From positions 4,712,001 to 4,776,000 of the forward strand of contig NZ_CP106951.1 in NCBI RefSeq assembly GCF_030419005.1: a stretch of DNA of 64,000 bases. The letters run 5' to 3'. Position 1 is the stretch's first letter, and each line of letters starts with the position of its first letter. The notes beneath the pieces were generated by a model, which saw only the letters and a list, made by a program, of their open reading frames with translations, searched no databases and was not told the DNA's origin. Shown here in pieces: positions 57,102-64,000 of this stretch. The translations under genes were made by a program, and so were the position numbers. The DNA comes from Eleftheria terrae (lineage in GTDB: Bacteria > Pseudomonadota > Gammaproteobacteria > Burkholderiales > Burkholderiaceae_C).

Positions 57102-58271
57102 ATGACGATCGAAGCGCTGATGAAGAGCCTGGACAACATCGAGGCCGAGCTCAAGACGATGGACACCAAGGCGGCCGGCGAGCTGGCCACCCTGGGCAAG
57201 GTGACGGCCGACACCAAAACGGCCCTGGAGCAGCTGGGCACCGAGCAGCGCACGCTGGCGGATCGCCTGACGCAGCTGGAGCAGAAGGGCGTGCTGCGCG
57301 CCGAGGGCGAGAAACCGGCAGACACCTGGGGCGCGCAGTTCTGCAAGAGCGAGCAGTACAAGGCGTTTGCCGGTGGCCAGGTGCAGAAGATGCGGGTCGA
57401 GGTGAAGAACACGGTCACCAACACGGTGGCCAACACCGCGCCCGAGCGCCGCCCCGGCATCGTCAGCGGGGCCTTCCGCCAGCTGACGCTGGAGGCGCGC
57501 CTGGTGTCGGTGCCGACCAGCTCGAATGCAGTCGAGTTCGTGCGGGAAAGCGTCTTCACCAATGCCGCTGCCGAAACCGCCGAAGGCGCGCCCAAGCCGG
57601 AAAGCGGCCTTACCACCACGCTGGAGAACGTGCCGGTCGCCACCGTCGCGCATTGGCTGAAGATCAGCCGCCAGCTCGCGGCCGACAACGCCGCCCTGGT
57701 CGCCTACATCAACCTGCGCATGCGCTACGGCGTGGACCTGCGGGTGGAAAACCAGATCCTCGCGGGCAATGGCACCTCGCCGAACATGCACGGTTTCCTC
57801 AAGGTCGGCAACCACACGGCGCACGGCTACACCGCCGCGCAGCTGCAGACGCTCGGCCTGGCCAACAACGGGTTTGACCTCATCGGCCTGATGATCGGCG
57901 ACACCCAGGCCGGCGACTTCCCGGCCGACACCATCCTGTTGAACCCAACCGACTGGTGGAAGCTGAGGCTGACCAAGGACGGGCAGGGCCGCTACCTGCT
58001 GGGCGACCCGGGTATGGACGCACCGCCGGTGCTGTTCAACCGCCCGGTGGAGATCTCCAGCGCCGTGCCGGTGGGCAATGTCGCGGTCGCGGCGCTGGCG
58101 GCGGCCGGCACCTTCCATGACCGCGAGGCCGTCACCATCGACATGTCGGAGAGCGACGGCGACAACTTCACGAAGAACCTGGTGACGATCCGCGCGGAGC
58201 GGCGCTGCATGCTGGCCGTCGAGCGCCCGCTGGCGTTCCGCTATGGCCCGCTGAAGCCGGCCGCTGCCTGA
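57102..58271 (+). CDS. Major capsid protein (HK97 fold)
   Basis: A 389-aa precursor. Residues 1-75 form the coiled-coil delta/scaffolding domain (LMKSLDNIEAELKTMDTKAAG), expected to be removed by the prohead protease; cleavage probably falls around 100-120. The shell part contains VPTSSNAVEFVRES, VPVATVAHWLKISRQLAADN, ILAGNGTSPNMHGFL and ILLNPTDWWKLRLTKD. Starts 65 bp behind the protease gene; a terminator-like hairpin follows. Confidence 0.95.
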   Translation: MTIEALMKSLDNIEAELKTMDTKAAGELATLGKVTADTKTALEQLGTEQRTLADRLTQLEQKGVLRAEGEKPADTWGAQFCKSEQYKAFAGGQVQKMRVEVKNTVTNTVANTAPERRPGIVSGAFRQLTLEARLVSVPTSSNAVEFVRESVFTNAAAETAEGAPKPESGLTTTLENVPVATVAHWLKISRQLAADNAALVAYINLRMRYGVDLRVENQILAGNGTSPNMHGFLKVGNHTAHGYTAAQLQTLGLANNGFDLIGLMIGDTQAGDFPADTILLNPTDWWKLRLTKDGQGRYLLGDPGMDAPPVLFNRPVEISSAVPVGNVAVAALAAAGTFHDREAVTIDMSESDGDNFTKNLVTIRAERRCMLAVERPLAFRYGPLKPAAA

Positions 58272-58290
58272 TCCTCCTTCCGCCCATCCG

Positions 58291-58317
58291 CGGCCCCGCC
58301 TTGCCCGGGCCGTTTTT
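58291..58317 (+). terminator. Terminator-like hairpin behind the capsid gene
   Basis: CGGCCC (58291-58296) pairs with GGGCCG (58307-58312) across a 10-nt loop, followed by TTTTT. Probably partial, lowering expression of the connector and tail genes relative to capsid. Confidence 0.65.
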
Positions 58318-58359
58318 CTTTCCACTGGCTCACGGGTGGGTCAGCGGCAAGGAGAACAC

Positions 58360-58656
58360 ATGCAACGCAACATCATCTTCACTCACACCGGGCACAGCGC
58401 CCAGCTCGGCAACTTCACCGCCGGGGACCAGGCGCGCGTGCCTGACATCCTGGCGCGCCACCTGGTCGAGCAGGCCCGCTGTGCCAAGTACCTCTTGGAG
58501 ATTCAGAACGGGCTGCCGCCGGCAGCCGAGCAGACGCAGGCGCCGACTGACCCGGTGTCGTCCGAGCCCGCGCTGGTCGAGGCGACGCCGGCAGAAGGCG
58601 CGGAAGCCACGGCCGCCGACGAACCGAAGCGCCGCATCCGCACCGCCAAGGAGTGA
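58360..58656 (+). CDS. Small structural/unknown phage protein (98 aa)
   Basis: A 98-aa protein, MQRNIIFTHTGHSAQLGNF then VPDILARHLVEQARCAKYL, with an Ala/Pro/Glu-rich disordered C-terminal half. Typical of the short, variable genes between capsid and connector genes; function unknown. AAGGAGAACAC precedes the ATG at 58360. Confidence 0.75.
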   Translation: MQRNIIFTHTGHSAQLGNFTAGDQARVPDILARHLVEQARCAKYLLEIQNGLPPAAEQTQAPTDPVSSEPALVEATPAEGAEATAADEPKRRIRTAKE

Positions 58657-58659
58657 GCC

Positions 58660-58941
58660 ATGCCCATCACCACGCTGGAGAAGGTCAAGGTCAGTGCCCG
58701 CATCGACGGCGATGAGCTGGACGGCCAAATCCGTGACGTGCTGATTCCCGCGGCACAGGCCGCCATCGAGCACCATTGCGGCGTGGCGCCCGGCACCTTC
58801 GACCGCCCGCCCGATGCCGGCGCCGAGCTGTGCGCCATTGCCATCTGCACGCACCTGCACGACAACCCGACCGCCGGCCGCGACGACCTCGCGCGGTTCC
58901 TCAACTCCCACCTGTTGGACCAGGCGCGGACCTGGACCTGA
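58660..58941 (+). CDS. Head-tail connector protein (gp6-like)
   Basis: A 93-aa all-helical protein: TLEKVKVSARIDGDELDGQIRDVLIPAAQAAIEHHCG resembles the gp6/YqbG adaptor family that docks onto the portal. Starts 3 bp after the preceding stop. Confidence 0.8.
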   Translation: MPITTLEKVKVSARIDGDELDGQIRDVLIPAAQAAIEHHCGVAPGTFDRPPDAGAELCAIAICTHLHDNPTAGRDDLARFLNSHLLDQARTWT

Positions 58942-58950
58942 AGGACGGAC

Positions 58951-59286
58951 ATGCAAGCAGGCGAACTGAACCAACGCATTGCCCTGCAGCAGCTGGCCAG
59001 CGTGAAAGACGCCTACGGCCAGGAGCAAGGCGTGTGGATCAAGGCGGCCACGGTGTGGGCCAAGGCCGAGCCGCTGAGCGGGCGGGAGTTCTTCGCCGCC
59101 GCCCAGGCGCAAAGCGAGGTCACCGTGCGCTTCACCATCCGCTACCGGCCTGGCTTGCAGTCCAGCATGCGGGTGCTGTGGCGCGGCCAGCCGCATGAGG
59201 TCGCGTCGGTGATCGAGCTGCAGGGCGGCCGCGAGTGGCTGCAGCTCATGTGCCTGCAGGGCGTGCGCGATGGGAGGCTGGAATGA
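58951..59286 (+). CDS. Phage head closure protein (SPP1 gp16-like)
   Basis: A 111-aa beta-rich protein: LNQRIALQQLASVKDAYGQEQGVW and VWAKAEPLSGREFFAAAQAQSEVTVRFTIRYRPGL match the head closure family (Phage_H_T_join). Overlaps the next gene by 4 bp (ATGA). Confidence 0.9.
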   Translation: MQAGELNQRIALQQLASVKDAYGQEQGVWIKAATVWAKAEPLSGREFFAAAQAQSEVTVRFTIRYRPGLQSSMRVLWRGQPHEVASVIELQGGREWLQLMCLQGVRDGRLE

Positions 59287-59738
59287 GCGACAGCGACAAG
59301 AGCTTGCGCGAAGCCATCTGGACCCTGCTGGCGGTGCCCGACGAACTGCGCAAGCGGGGCCTGCGCGCTGCGCTGGCAGCCGGCGCCCGGGTGGTGCGGG
59401 ACGAAGCCAAGCGCCATGCGCCGGTCCTGGGCAATGAACGCCAGGTGCCGCACCGCACCTCGGGAACCATGCGCAACGCCATCACCGTGCGAACCAGCAA
59501 GGTCGCGCGCAAGGCGGGTGACGTCGGCGTGTTTGTCAACGTCCGGCCGGCTCGCAAGGAGCAGCGCGGCGCCAAGAGCCCGACCGATCCCTACTACTGG
59601 CGATGGGTCGAGTTCGGCAGCAAGCGCATGGAAGGGCGCGCCTTCCTGCAGCAGGGAGCGCAGCGCCTGGGTGAGGCCCTTGCCAAGTTCATCCAGGTCG
59701 CGGCCCCGGTGGTTGAACGACTGAACCGAAAGAAATGA
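59283..59738 (+). CDS. HK97-gp10-family tail completion protein
   Basis: A 151-aa protein: LRAALAAGARVVRDEAKRHAP, GTMRNAITVR and YYWRWVEFGSKRMEGRAFLQQGAQ fit HK97 gp10, part of the neck. The surplus basic C-terminus (VERLNRKK) is minor. ATG at 59283 overlaps the closure gene. Confidence 0.9.
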   Translation: MSDSDKSLREAIWTLLAVPDELRKRGLRAALAAGARVVRDEAKRHAPVLGNERQVPHRTSGTMRNAITVRTSKVARKAGDVGVFVNVRPARKEQRGAKSPTDPYYWRWVEFGSKRMEGRAFLQQGAQRLGEALAKFIQVAAPVVERLNRKK

Positions 59739-59748
59739 GCACAGCGAC

Positions 59749-60099
59749 ATGAGCGCAGAAACCGATTTCCGGGCCGCCTTGCTGGCCCACCCGCCCCTGG
59801 CCGCCCTGCTGGGTGACCGCATCGCGGCCAATGCCATCAGCGCAAAGCAGCCCGCGCCCTATGTGGTGTTCAACAGCTCGCATGAACCGCAGTACGGGCT
59901 GGACGGCACCAAGCACCTGGACCGGGTGACCTTCGAGGTCCAGTGCTGGGCCACCAGCCAGGCCGCCGCCGATGCGGTGGCCGACGCCGTGGAGGCGGCA
60001 CTCGCGCCCGCGGGTGGCACGCTGCTGTCCCGCTCGACCGCCTATGACGGTGAGTTGGCCATGGATGCTGCGGTGCTGACGGTGGAGTGGTGGGACTGA
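59749..60099 (+). CDS. Tail terminator-like protein (DUF3168)
   Basis: A 116-aa protein with the DUF3168 pattern: ETDFRAALLAHPPLAALLGDRIAANAISAKQPAPYVVFN, then DRVTFEVQCWATSQAAADAVADAV. This family (gpU-like) caps the tail tube. Starts 10 bp after gp10-like stop. Confidence 0.88.
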   Translation: MSAETDFRAALLAHPPLAALLGDRIAANAISAKQPAPYVVFNSSHEPQYGLDGTKHLDRVTFEVQCWATSQAAADAVADAVEAALAPAGGTLLSRSTAYDGELAMDAAVLTVEWWD

Positions 60100-60123
60100 G
60101 GTCCGCTGACCCGCTTGCTTTCC

Positions 60124-60150
60124 GGGGCCGCCACACGCGGTCCCTTTTTC
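60124..60150 (+). terminator. Rho-independent-type terminator in the tail region
   Basis: GGGGCCGC (60124-60131) pairs with GCGGTCCC (60137-60144), one G-T pair, loop CACAC, then TTTTTC. Located between the DUF3168 gene and the tail tube gene. Confidence 0.75.
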
Positions 60151-60168
60151 ATGGCGCCCCCACAAGGC

Positions 60169-60186
60169 CGTCCAGACGTCTGGACG
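60169..60186. repeat. Perfect 18-bp palindrome
   Basis: CGTCCAGACGTCTGGACG reads the same on both strands. It lies 20 bp behind the terminator and 39 bp before the tail tube start. A related sequence with the same CGTCCAGACGTCTG core occurs inside the portal gene near 56100. Confidence 0.9.
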
Positions 60187-60224
60187 CCTCGGTGGCCTGC
60201 GCCCTCTACTTCAAGGACTGACAC

Positions 60225-60866
60225 ATGGGATGGATTGTTGGGCGCGGTGTGCGCGTCGATATCGGGGCAACGGAAGGCGCCGCCAAGACGGTGACGGCAC
60301 TGACCGCCGCCAAGGCGCCCGTGGCCACCAGCGCCGCGCACGGCCTGGTCGCCAAAAGCGTCGGCCACTTCTCGGCCGCCAATGGCATGCCGCAGCTGGT
60401 CGGGCAGGCCTGCCGGCTCTCGGCGGTGACCACCAATGATTTCACGCTGGAGGACATCGACACCAGCGGCTACGGTGCATTCACCGGCGGCTCCTTTGTG
60501 CCGGTCACCGCGTGGCTGACGCTCTCGACGGTGATGGACTACCAAATCAGCGAAGCCTCGGCGGACAGCATTGACGTGACGGTGCTGCTCGACGAGCAGA
60601 AGCAGGAAGAAAACGGCCAGCTCGCCGCGCAAACCGTCAGCTTCAACCTGCGCGCCGAGTCGGTCAGCTCGGCCGCCCTGCAGCGCCTGCGTGAGGTGGC
60701 CCGCAAAGGCGATTGGCTGATTTTCCGCATCACCCTCAAGGACGGTGCCGTGCGCCTCTTCCGCGGTCAGCCCTCCCTGCCTGGTGAGTCCGTGTCGTCC
60801 GGGGCTTCGGGCACCGGCAGCTTCAGCGTCAAGGTGAAGGGCTTTGTGATCGAAGGGGCCGCTTGA
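60225..60866 (+). CDS. Major tail tube protein
   Basis: A 213-aa protein: MGWIVGRGVRVDIG at the start, ending GSFSVKVKGFVIEGAA. Position (between DUF3168 and the tail chaperones) and the strand-rich sequence (LTLSTVMDYQISEASADSIDVTVLLDEQKQEENG) identify the tube subunit. Its stop overlaps the next start by one base. Confidence 0.87.
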   Translation: MGWIVGRGVRVDIGATEGAAKTVTALTAAKAPVATSAAHGLVAKSVGHFSAANGMPQLVGQACRLSAVTTNDFTLEDIDTSGYGAFTGGSFVPVTAWLTLSTVMDYQISEASADSIDVTVLLDEQKQEENGQLAAQTVSFNLRAESVSSAALQRLREVARKGDWLIFRITLKDGAVRLFRGQPSLPGESVSSGASGTGSFSVKVKGFVIEGAA

Positions 60867-61228
60867 TGGACAGCAGCGTCTTGATCCAGAAGCTGCGCGC
60901 CCAGCGCGAACGCTGGGTGACCGTGGGCGAGGGCAAGCGGGTGTGCCTGATTCGCCCGCCCGAGGCCGAGATGATCCGCTTTGTCGGCAAGGGTGGCATG
61001 CAGGTCGAGCTGGAGCACCTGCGCGACTACGTGACCGGCTGGCAGGGCATCACCGAGGCGGACCTGATCGGCGAGGCCGTGGGCACCAGCGACCCGGTGC
61101 CGTTCACCCGTGAGCTGTGGACCGAGGTCATCAGCGACCGCCTGGCGTGGGTGAAGCTGCTGGGCACTGAGCTGCTGCAGTCCATCGCCGAGCACCGCCT
61201 GAGCCTGCAGGACGCAGAAAAAAACTGA
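60866..61228 (+). CDS. Tail assembly chaperone, short form (G-like)
   Basis: A 120-aa protein (SSVLIQKLRAQRERWVTVGEGKRVCLIRPPEAEM, ERLAWVKLLGTELL-like C-terminus) in the place of lambda gpG. It coats the tape-measure protein during tail assembly and is absent from the virion. Its last codons, GAA AAA AAC TGA, hold a -1 slippery heptamer. Confidence 0.88.
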   Translation: MDSSVLIQKLRAQRERWVTVGEGKRVCLIRPPEAEMIRFVGKGGMQVELEHLRDYVTGWQGITEADLIGEAVGTSDPVPFTRELWTEVISDRLAWVKLLGTELLQSIAEHRLSLQDAEKN

Positions 61229-61464
61229 CGGCCCTGCTGGATGCCCTGGGCGGCGTCCAGTACGAGGGCGAACCCCCGCCCACCTCGACGGTGGCGGACC
61301 GCACCGCGCTGACGGCCTGGTCCCACCTGAGCAACGGTGCCGGCGGCATCGACTGGGCCGGCCTGCCGGTGGTGGTCGAGCTGCTGGGCATCACCGACGT
61401 GGAAGGCCTGATCCACCGGCTGCACGTCATCAAGACCCACCGTCCCCCGAATGAGGCGACCTGA
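60866..61464 (+). CDS. Tail assembly chaperone, -1 frameshift product (GT-like)
   Basis: Reading shifts by -1 at 61219-61225, so decoding continues from base 61225 as CTG ACG GCC. The second frame runs 79 codons without a stop (LTALLDALGGVQYEGEPPP... to ...THRPPNEAT) and ends in TGA at 61462-61464, which overlaps the tape-measure ATG. The fused product would have 199 aa. The extension has no start codon with a ribosome site of its own. In lambda, gpGT bridges tape measure and tube protein. The frame and signals are seen; use of the site is inferred. Confidence 0.85.
61218..61260 (+). promoter_or_regulatory. Programmed -1 ribosomal frameshift signal
   Basis: Slippery heptamer A AAA AAC at 61219-61225 in the correct phase (0-frame AAA AAC). 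Twelve bases on, CTGGATGCC (61237-61245) pairs with GGCGTCCAG (61252-61260), 9 bp with one T-G pair and a 6-nt loop, a plausible stimulatory hairpin. A 0-frame stop follows the heptamer directly. Confidence 0.85.
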
Positions 61465-63593
61465 TGCCACTTGCCAAACTGTCGATTGACCTGGAGGCCA
61501 AGCTCGCCACCTTCGAGCAGAACCTGAAGCAGGCGGCCGAGCTGGCCGAGGGCCAGGTGGGCAAGATCAAAGCCGCGTTCGGAGGGATCAAGGACACCGC
61601 CGTGGAGGTCGGCGCCACCTTGGCCGGTGCCTTCACCGTCGGCGCCCTGACCCAGTTCGTGCAGGCCGGGGTCGATGCCATCGACGCCCTCAACGACGTG
61701 GCCGACGCCACCGGCGACAGCGTTGAGAACATCTCGGCGTTGGAGGACGTGGCCCGGCGCACCGGCGGCAGCCTCGACCAAGTGGCCGCCGTGCTGGTGA
61801 AGTTCAACGAGGTGTTAAGCGACACCGACCCGGATAGCAAGATTGGTCAGGCGCTCGATGCCATCGGCCTGAGCACGAAAGAGCTGCGGCAGGGCGGGCC
61901 GGTGGACGCGCTGCACCAGCTGGCCCGCGCGCTGGCCGGCTACAGCGACGACGCCGACAAGGCCCGCCTGGTGCAAGCCCTGTTCGGCGACAACGTGCGC
62001 GAGGTGGCGCCACTGCTCAAGGACCTGGCGGACCAAACCGAGCTGACGGCGCGCGTGACCAGCGAGCAGGCGGAACAGGCCTCGGTCTTCAACAAGCAGT
62101 TGGCCGACTGGCGGACCAATGCCGAGGACCTGAACCGCGTCATTGCGAACGCGCTGCTGCCGACGCTCAGCGGCCTGGCCAGCTTCTACGCCAAGGCCGC
62201 CCGGGACGAAGGCGTGCTCAAGGGCGCCGCCATCCTGTTCGGTGGTGGGCTGTCGGCCACGCTGGGCCTGGACCAGGTTGGCCAGCTGGAGGGCAAGGCC
62301 AAGGCGCAGGCTGCCGAGATCGAGCGCGTTACCAACCTGCTGGTGGGCGTCAAGAGCACCCTGGACGTGCGGCCCGACAACCCGGAGCTGCGCCGCCGCT
62401 ATGACTTCCTGAACGACAAGCTGCGCAAGCTGCAGGGCGAGGCGCAAGCCACCACGAAGCAACTGAAGGAGCTGGCCGACGCGGAAGAGAAGGCCGCGAA
62501 GGCCGGCAGCGAGGACCCGCCCAAAGTGAAGCCACCACCTGGTGGTGGGGCCGGCAAGGGCGGCAAGACCGGCACGGCGCGCTTCAAGTCGGGCACCGAC
62601 CTGGGCCTGAGCTTTGAGCCGGTGTCGGAGGCCCAGGAGCTGGCCCTCAAGGCGCTGCAGGACAACGACGTGGTGTCGGCCCGCAAGTACGCCGAGGCCA
62701 TCGACCTGCTCAAGCGCAGCCTGTCGGAGGTCTCAGCGGACCAGCTGCCCATCACGCAGGCTGCGATTGCCAAGCTGACCGAGCTGCACAAGGGCGCCAG
62801 CGCCGAGGCGACCGAACTGGCCGAGAAGGAGAAGCGCCTGAATGCGCTGTTGGAGGCGGCCCCCACCGGCAAGCTGGAGGCCCAGCGCAAGGACATGCAG
62901 ATGCTGGCCGAGGCCTTCGAGAGGGGCGAAATCAGCGCCGAGCGGTTCAGCGAAGCCGCGCAGGCTCGGCTGGAGATCCTGCCGGACAAGCTGAAGCAGG
63001 CCACGGACGCAATGGACACCTTTGCCGACGAAGCGGCCCGCAACATCCAGGACGCCCTCGGCGACACGCTGAGCAAGACCTTGGAGGGCGACTTCAAATC
63101 CATCGGCGACATGTGGAAAGGCTTGCTGGTCCGCATGGCGGCCGAAGCGATTGCGGCCGACATCGGCCAATCGCTGTTCGGCAAAGGCGGCAAGGGCGGC
63201 GGCTGGGTGAGCCAGATTTTCGACTTCGTGGGCGGCCTCATGGCCAACGCGAAGGGCAATGCCTTCGGCAGCAGTGGCGTGCAGGCCTTTGCCAAGGGCG
63301 ACATCTTCGGCAGCCCGACCCTGTTCCAGTTCGCCAAGGGCGGCGGCTTCTCGCTGGGCGTCATGGGCGAGGCGGGGCCCGAGGCGGTCATGCCGCTCAA
63401 GCGCGGCCGCGATGGCCGCTTGGGTGTGTCCTTGCAGGGCGGTGGATCGCAGGGCGCCGTGGTCATCAACAACCACTACACGTTTGGCGACGGTGTGAAC
63501 CGGGCCGAGCTGGCGGCGTGGGGCGAGCAGGTGCGCGCCCGCACGCTGGCCGACGTGCACCGCAGTCGCAACCGGGAGGGGAGTTTGTCATGA
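61464..63593 (+). CDS. Tail tape measure protein
   Basis: A 709-aa protein: N-terminal helical part (LSIDLEAKLATFEQNLKQAAELAEG), Ala-rich segments, a long coiled coil (about 400-530: KRSLSEVSADQLPITQAAIAKLTELHKGASAEATELAEKEKRL), and a Gly-rich C-terminus (GVMGEAGPEAVMPLKRGRDGRLGV, typical of tape measures). Its length sets tail length; at about 0.15 nm per residue a tail near 105 nm is expected. Stop overlaps the next start (ATGA). Confidence 0.92.
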   Translation: MPLAKLSIDLEAKLATFEQNLKQAAELAEGQVGKIKAAFGGIKDTAVEVGATLAGAFTVGALTQFVQAGVDAIDALNDVADATGDSVENISALEDVARRTGGSLDQVAAVLVKFNEVLSDTDPDSKIGQALDAIGLSTKELRQGGPVDALHQLARALAGYSDDADKARLVQALFGDNVREVAPLLKDLADQTELTARVTSEQAEQASVFNKQLADWRTNAEDLNRVIANALLPTLSGLASFYAKAARDEGVLKGAAILFGGGLSATLGLDQVGQLEGKAKAQAAEIERVTNLLVGVKSTLDVRPDNPELRRRYDFLNDKLRKLQGEAQATTKQLKELADAEEKAAKAGSEDPPKVKPPPGGGAGKGGKTGTARFKSGTDLGLSFEPVSEAQELALKALQDNDVVSARKYAEAIDLLKRSLSEVSADQLPITQAAIAKLTELHKGASAEATELAEKEKRLNALLEAAPTGKLEAQRKDMQMLAEAFERGEISAERFSEAAQARLEILPDKLKQATDAMDTFADEAARNIQDALGDTLSKTLEGDFKSIGDMWKGLLVRMAAEAIAADIGQSLFGKGGKGGGWVSQIFDFVGGLMANAKGNAFGSSGVQAFAKGDIFGSPTLFQFAKGGGFSLGVMGEAGPEAVMPLKRGRDGRLGVSLQGGGSQGAVVINNHYTFGDGVNRAELAAWGEQVRARTLADVHRSRNREGSLS

Positions 63594-64000
63594 CGATCTA
63601 CCAATGGCGGCAGGAGTGGCTGCCGCAGTCCATGCAGCTGTCCCTGGAGGCCAACACCCGGGTGCACACCAGTCCCTTCACGCAGGGAGTGCAGGTGCTC
63701 GACCTGCTGGGCGAGCGCTGGCGGCTGTCCATGACGCTGCCGGAGCGCCGGCCGCAGCACGGCGCGGCGCTGGAGGCCTTCATTGCCCGCCTGCGCGGCC
63801 CCTCGCATGAGGTGGCCTTGTGGCACTTCCGCCGGCCGGTGCCGCGCGGCACGCTGCGCGGGGCGCCGACGCTGGGGGCGGCGGCAGGGCAGGGTGCCGC
63901 GGTGCTCATGCTGGCCGGCTGTGCGCCCGGGGCGACGCTGCTGGCCGGCGACCTGCTGGGCCTGGGCGAGCAGCTGCTGATGGTGGCCGAGGATGGCCAG
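63590..64000 (+). CDS. Tail protein downstream of tape measure (cut by window edge)
   Basis: First 137 codons of a minor tail protein, MTIYQWRQEWLPQSMQLSL, then VQVLDLLGERWRLSMTLPERRP and HEVALWHFRRPVPRGTL. Position directly after the tape measure suggests a distal tail or baseplate component. No family name assigned; the C-terminus is outside the window. Confidence 0.75.
   Translation, partial: MTIYQWRQEWLPQSMQLSLEANTRVHTSPFTQGVQVLDLLGERWRLSMTLPERRPQHGAALEAFIARLRGPSHEVALWHFRRPVPRGTLRGAPTLGAAAGQGAAVLMLAGCAPGATLLAGDLLGLGEQLLMVAEDGQ

Larger units (their letters stand above)
41276..64000. mobile_element. Lambda-like HK97-fold siphovirus prophage, left part
   Basis: Integrase next to a tRNA gene, a lambda-ordered immunity and replication region, and contiguous head and tail genes form one prophage of at least 22.7 kb. 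Gene order: int, xis, leftward early genes, PL, cI, PR, cro, cII, O-like, DnaB-like, Q-like, HNH, terS, terL, portal, protease, capsid, connectors, tail tube, G/GT, tape measure. No broken essential gene is visible, so it could be inducible. Lysis genes, remaining tail genes and attR lie right of the window. Confidence 0.95.

Noticed and set aside
41322..64000. Genomic island or conjugative element rather than a phage
   Set aside because: Contiguous terminase, portal, protease, capsid, connector and tail genes in phage order leave no doubt about a prophage.

Overview
The window is high-GC DNA that reads like the chromosome of a betaproteobacterium of the order Burkholderiales, in the Rubrivivax/Leptothrix/Ideonella neighbourhood. 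This is an inference from gene content (DUF3460 protein, an orphan Bug-type solute receptor, a PEP-CTERM/HAF-repeat exported protein, panB-panC beside scpA, slpA-ispH). No rRNA gene is present to fix the taxonomy. Positions 1-41,275 are host chromosome. Positions from about 41,276 to the right edge are the left part of a lambda-like, HK97-capsid, long-tailed prophage inserted at a tRNA-Ser(CGA) gene.

Host part, left to right: a Tat-exported glucose-fructose oxidoreductase-like enzyme cut by the window edge; panC-panB (pantothenate synthesis), scpA (chromosome condensation) and a DUF3460 protein on the minus strand; an OmlA/BamE-like lipoprotein; a lower-GC islet with a small exported protein, a peptidoglycan-binding plus CHAP hydrolase and a degenerate second CHAP copy; a CYTH phosphatase, a SulP transporter and glycerate 2-kinase; a PAS/PAS hybrid histidine kinase; a hemerythrin protein divergent from a Crp/Fnr regulator with an FNR-like box between them; a Bug receptor and a glutathione S-transferase.

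Positions 17.3-29.0 kb form a purine acquisition and salvage cluster. It holds a LysR regulator, guanine deaminase, a complete BMP-type nucleoside/nucleobase ABC importer (ATPase, two permeases, receptor), an adenine/adenosine deaminase and a second BMP receptor. A PEP-CTERM protein and an LprI-like protein are interspersed. After it come DUF938, a DodA-like dioxygenase, an FtsX-type permease, a diguanylate cyclase overlapping a FleN/MinD-like ATPase, an M48 lipoprotein protease, a truncated hemoglobin, an Smr protein, radC, slpA-ispH and serS.

Prophage part: integrase and excisionase lie next to the tRNA. A leftward early operon (hypothetical proteins, ParB-like protein, HD-hydrolase-like protein) follows, driven by a candidate PL at 47.3 kb. 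The immunity region has a CI-like S24 repressor, translationally coupled to an 82-aa gene in the rex position, operators built on a CGTGATT half-site, and divergent YdaS/Cro-like and CII-like genes. The rightward operon carries an O-like HTH protein, a DnaB-type helicase and a Q-like regulator. A candidate late-promoter region and a terminator precede the HNH, terminase, portal, protease, capsid and tail genes. The tail-chaperone gene carries a textbook -1 frameshift signal (A AAA AAC plus a 9-bp hairpin) leading into a second frame that ends exactly at the tape-measure start codon. The right prophage end (rest of tail, lysis, attR) lies outside the window.
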